A stretch of DNA of 64,000 nt from Ignavibacteriales bacterium. GTDB taxonomy: Bacteria > Bacteroidota > Ignavibacteria > Ignavibacteriales > Ignavibacteriaceae. Of the stretch, positions 62,251 to 64,000 are shown piece by piece. Where the stretch lies: positions 147,883 through 211,882 of the forward strand of contig DPRR01000045.1 of the NCBI GenBank assembly GCA_003538625.1, written 5' to 3'. Every line of letters begins with the position of its first letter. Position 1 is the first letter of the stretch. The position numbers and the translations under genes were made by a program. Below the pieces are notes generated by a model, which saw only the letters and a program-made list of their open reading frames with translations, was not told the DNA's origin and searched no databases.

Positions 62251-63411
62251 TTATCTTCTAAATTTATTGAGTAAATCAGTTACAGTATTGATAACTTTTT
62301 CTACACTCTGATCTGTCATTCCGGGGTAAATTGGAAGAGACATTAACCTTGGAAACGCAGCAGATGCAACCGGAAAATTTTTGTCATCAAGATTAAAAGT
62401 TTCACTATAATATAAATGCTGATGTACTGGCATAAAGTGTACGCCCACACCAACATTATTATTTTTTAATTCATCAATTATTTGAGCACGATTTTTAGTT
62501 AACATTTCTAAGTTTAATCTAACGGGAAATAAATGCCAGGAAGATTCCCTGTCGGATTTAACTACAGGAAGTTTAATTAGATCTAAATTTTTGAGCCCAT
62601 CAAAATATCTTGAAGCAATTTTTTTCCTCCATTCCCACATTGCATCAACCTTTTTTAATTGAGGCAATCCCAATGAAGCTTGAAGATCGGTAAAATTATA
62701 TTTGTATCCGGGGGCAACAACTTCGTAGTACCAAGAACCAGCCTCGCTGTATCTTTTCCAGGCGTCCCGGTTAATTCCATGAAGCCTCATTATAGCACAA
62801 CGTTCAGCTATTTCCTCATTATTTGTGCAAATCATTCCACCTTCACCGGTAGATAATGTTTTTGTGGCATAGAAACTAAAGCAAGTAACATCTGAGATAG
62901 TACCAATTTTCTTATCTTTATACGTTGCAGGCAGAGAATGAGCAGCATCTTCAAGTACTTTTAAGTTGTGAGCACTGGCTATAGCCTGAATTTCATCAAG
63001 ATCGCATGGCTGGCCGCCATAATGAACAGGTATTATTGCTTTCGTTTTGGGTGTAATTGCTTTTTCAATTTCTTCTAAAGATATATTCAATGTATCTTCA
63101 TCAACATCCACTATAACTGGCTTAGCGCCAAAGTAACAAACAATTTCAGCTGTCGCAGGAAACGTCATAGTCGGAACTATTACCTCATCGCCACGCTCAA
63201 TACCAAAGGCTTCAAGAGTCAAATGACCGGCCGCAGTCCAGGAGCTAACTGCAACAGATCTTTTTGCGCCAATATACTTATTAAATTCTTCCTCAAAACG
63301 TATTGTTTTGGGACCCATACTCAACCAGCCGGAGCGTAGAGTATCTGTCATCTCGTCAATCTCTTCTTCAGAGATGAAAGGCTTGTGGAATAGTAAGTAA
63401 TCTTTATTCAT
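62251..63411 (-). CDS. DegT/DnrJ/EryC1/StrS-family aminotransferase
   Basis: The 386-residue PLP enzyme transfers an amino group to a keto-sugar nucleotide. The PLP lysine is K184 in FSFYATKTLSTGEGG, with the aspartate of D155 in EDAAH and GDEVIVPTMTFPATAE near 74-89. Members include ArnB and PglE. With the downstream phosphoglycosyl transferase it points to synthesis of an aminodeoxy-sugar for O-antigen or A-LPS-like glycan. Length is normal. Confidence 0.94.
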   Translation of the reverse strand: MNKDYLLFHKPFISEEEIDEMTDTLRSGWLSMGPKTIRFEEEFNKYIGAKRSVAVSSWTAAGHLTLEAFGIERGDEVIVPTMTFPATAEIVCYFGAKPVIVDVDEDTLNISLEEIEKAITPKTKAIIPVHYGGQPCDLDEIQAIASAHNLKVLEDAAHSLPATYKDKKIGTISDVTCFSFYATKTLSTGEGGMICTNNEEIAERCAIMRLHGINRDAWKRYSEAGSWYYEVVAPGYKYNFTDLQASLGLPQLKKVDAMWEWRKKIASRYFDGLKNLDLIKLPVVKSDRESSWHLFPVRLNLEMLTKNRAQIIDELKNNNVGVGVHFMPVHQHLYYSETFNLDDKNFPVASAAFPRLMSLPIYPGMTDQSVEKVINTVTDLLNKFRR

Positions 63412-63646
63412 AAAGTTGTTTATTCGCCAATTTAATTACCTAATTTACTAAGAAGAAGATTCAAGTAATAATTATATTCTTAATATCACAAAGAAATTCA
63501 ATTGTTAAAGTTAAAGATAATAATATATTCAATTTTTCAAAAAAGTACTTAAAAATAATACTAATCGTTCAATAATTTAATTTAGATATTTTTCTAACTA
63601 AGCATTAACATAGATTTATCATAAGATATTTGTTAATAATAATGAA

Positions 63647-64000
63647 TCATTCAATCAAATCTAAATGATTAGACAAAAATCTAAGCACTTTTGAATTGTC
63701 ATTAATATCAGTAGGTAAATTTACTATTTTTGACGCAATTGATGTAGCAATTGGAAAATTGGTACAATTAAAACCCCAGATTTTAAGATTACCCTTAATT
63801 GGATGTAGAGGTGATAAAAACCAATCTCCTAATATAATTTTTTCCTTTTCTGCTAGTTCTAAAAACTTTTTTCTATCATTCGTGAGTACAGGATATTTTA
63901 GAAATAAATGATTATCAAATAATTTTTCATGAACAAATTTTTTATTTTTTGAATTTAAAAATTTTGAATATTCTCTTGCATTTCTTTTCCTATTAGCATT
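63647..64000 (-). CDS. C-terminal part of a DegT/StrS-type aminotransferase-like protein
   Basis: The frame enters from the right edge and is open for 117 codons to TGA at 63649-63647. The visible tail has the typical features of the family's C-terminal domain: HLFLKYPVLTNDRKKFLELAEKEKI, GDWFLSPLHPIKG, and CTNFPIATSIASKIVNLPTD, the last matching the usual NLPT ending. The PLP lysine part is outside the window. It is probably an aminotransferase of the same glycan locus, 235 bases from the first. The family call is moderately firm. Confidence 0.65.
   Translation of the reverse strand, partial: NANRKRNAREYSKFLNSKNKKFVHEKLFDNHLFLKYPVLTNDRKKFLELAEKEKIILGDWFLSPLHPIKGNLKIWGFNCTNFPIATSIASKIVNLPTDINDNSKVLRFLSNHLDLIE

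Noticed and set aside
1..64000. CRISPR array, insertion sequence or prophage
   Set aside because: No regularly spaced direct repeats, transposase motifs or phage structural genes were seen on either strand.

Overview
The window looks like a chromosomal segment of a low-GC, Gram-negative member of the Bacteroidetes/Chlorobi/Ignavibacteria group, most likely an Ignavibacteria-type lineage. The evidence is a type IX secretion (T9SS) porU-porV pair and secreted proteins with T9SS-type C-terminal sorting tails, the start of an alternative complex III respiratory operon, a HU-SPOR fusion protein, Chlorobi-like tetrahydropterin genes, and several promoters of the Bacteroidetes -33/-7 kind (TTG, 19-21 nt, TAnnTTTG). 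Nearly all genes lie on the minus strand. I see no insertion sequence, CRISPR array or prophage.

Layout, low to high coordinates. 1-1.2 kb holds the first genes of an alternative complex III operon (actA, a tiny unknown gene, the start of actB). 1.3-8.8 kb is a run of minus-strand genes: rel/spoT, ruvX, two bacterial microcompartment (BMC) shell-domain proteins, a YbbR-domain protein, tmk, an S41 processing protease and a zinc-ribbon membrane protein. 8.8-11.8 kb holds a TPR protein, upp and der. 12-24.4 kb is an envelope and secretion block: an outer-membrane peptidase/propeller/barrel fusion, an M6-like protein whose zinc motif is lost, porV and porU. 24.5-26.9 kb holds a peroxiredoxin, an HD hydrolase, nth, a 2Fe-2S protein and tRNA-Glu and tRNA-Gln. 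27-29.1 kb is a plus-strand cluster of small membrane proteins, one interrupted by an in-frame amber codon.

29.1-37.5 kb is one minus-strand operon (TPR protein, outer-membrane barrel, HU-SPOR protein, ExbB, ExbD, TonB) that looks like an energised envelope machine. 37.7-41.6 kb has a carboxymuconolactone-decarboxylase-like protein, a TPR lipo/periplasmic protein, tRNA-Leu, and an ECF sigma/anti-sigma pair flanked on both sides by Spy-like periplasmic proteins. 41.6-45.3 kb carries the genes expected for tetrahydrobiopterin synthesis (GTP cyclohydrolase I, 6-pyruvoyl-tetrahydropterin synthase, a short-chain reductase), two peroxiredoxins, and the pterin-dependent phenylalanine hydroxylase. 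45.4-51.7 kb has a Nudix hydrolase and a compact operon purC-DUF971-pgsA-pgpA-cinA-thpR-recA-recX, with a terminator-like hairpin inside recX. 51.7-55.7 kb has a secreted Memo-family protein, a small exported protein, tRNA-Phe and glmS. 55.8-64 kb has a giant C25 cysteine peptidase with a T9SS tail and the edge of a surface-glycan locus (phosphoglycosyl transferase and two DegT-family aminotransferases).

The best candidates for something new are the pair of BMC shell proteins without any encapsulated enzyme, one of which carries a long basic linker and a SAP/Rho-N-like tail, and the HU-SPOR/TonB/TPR/barrel operon. All functional calls are from reading motifs and residue patterns by eye; no database search was run.
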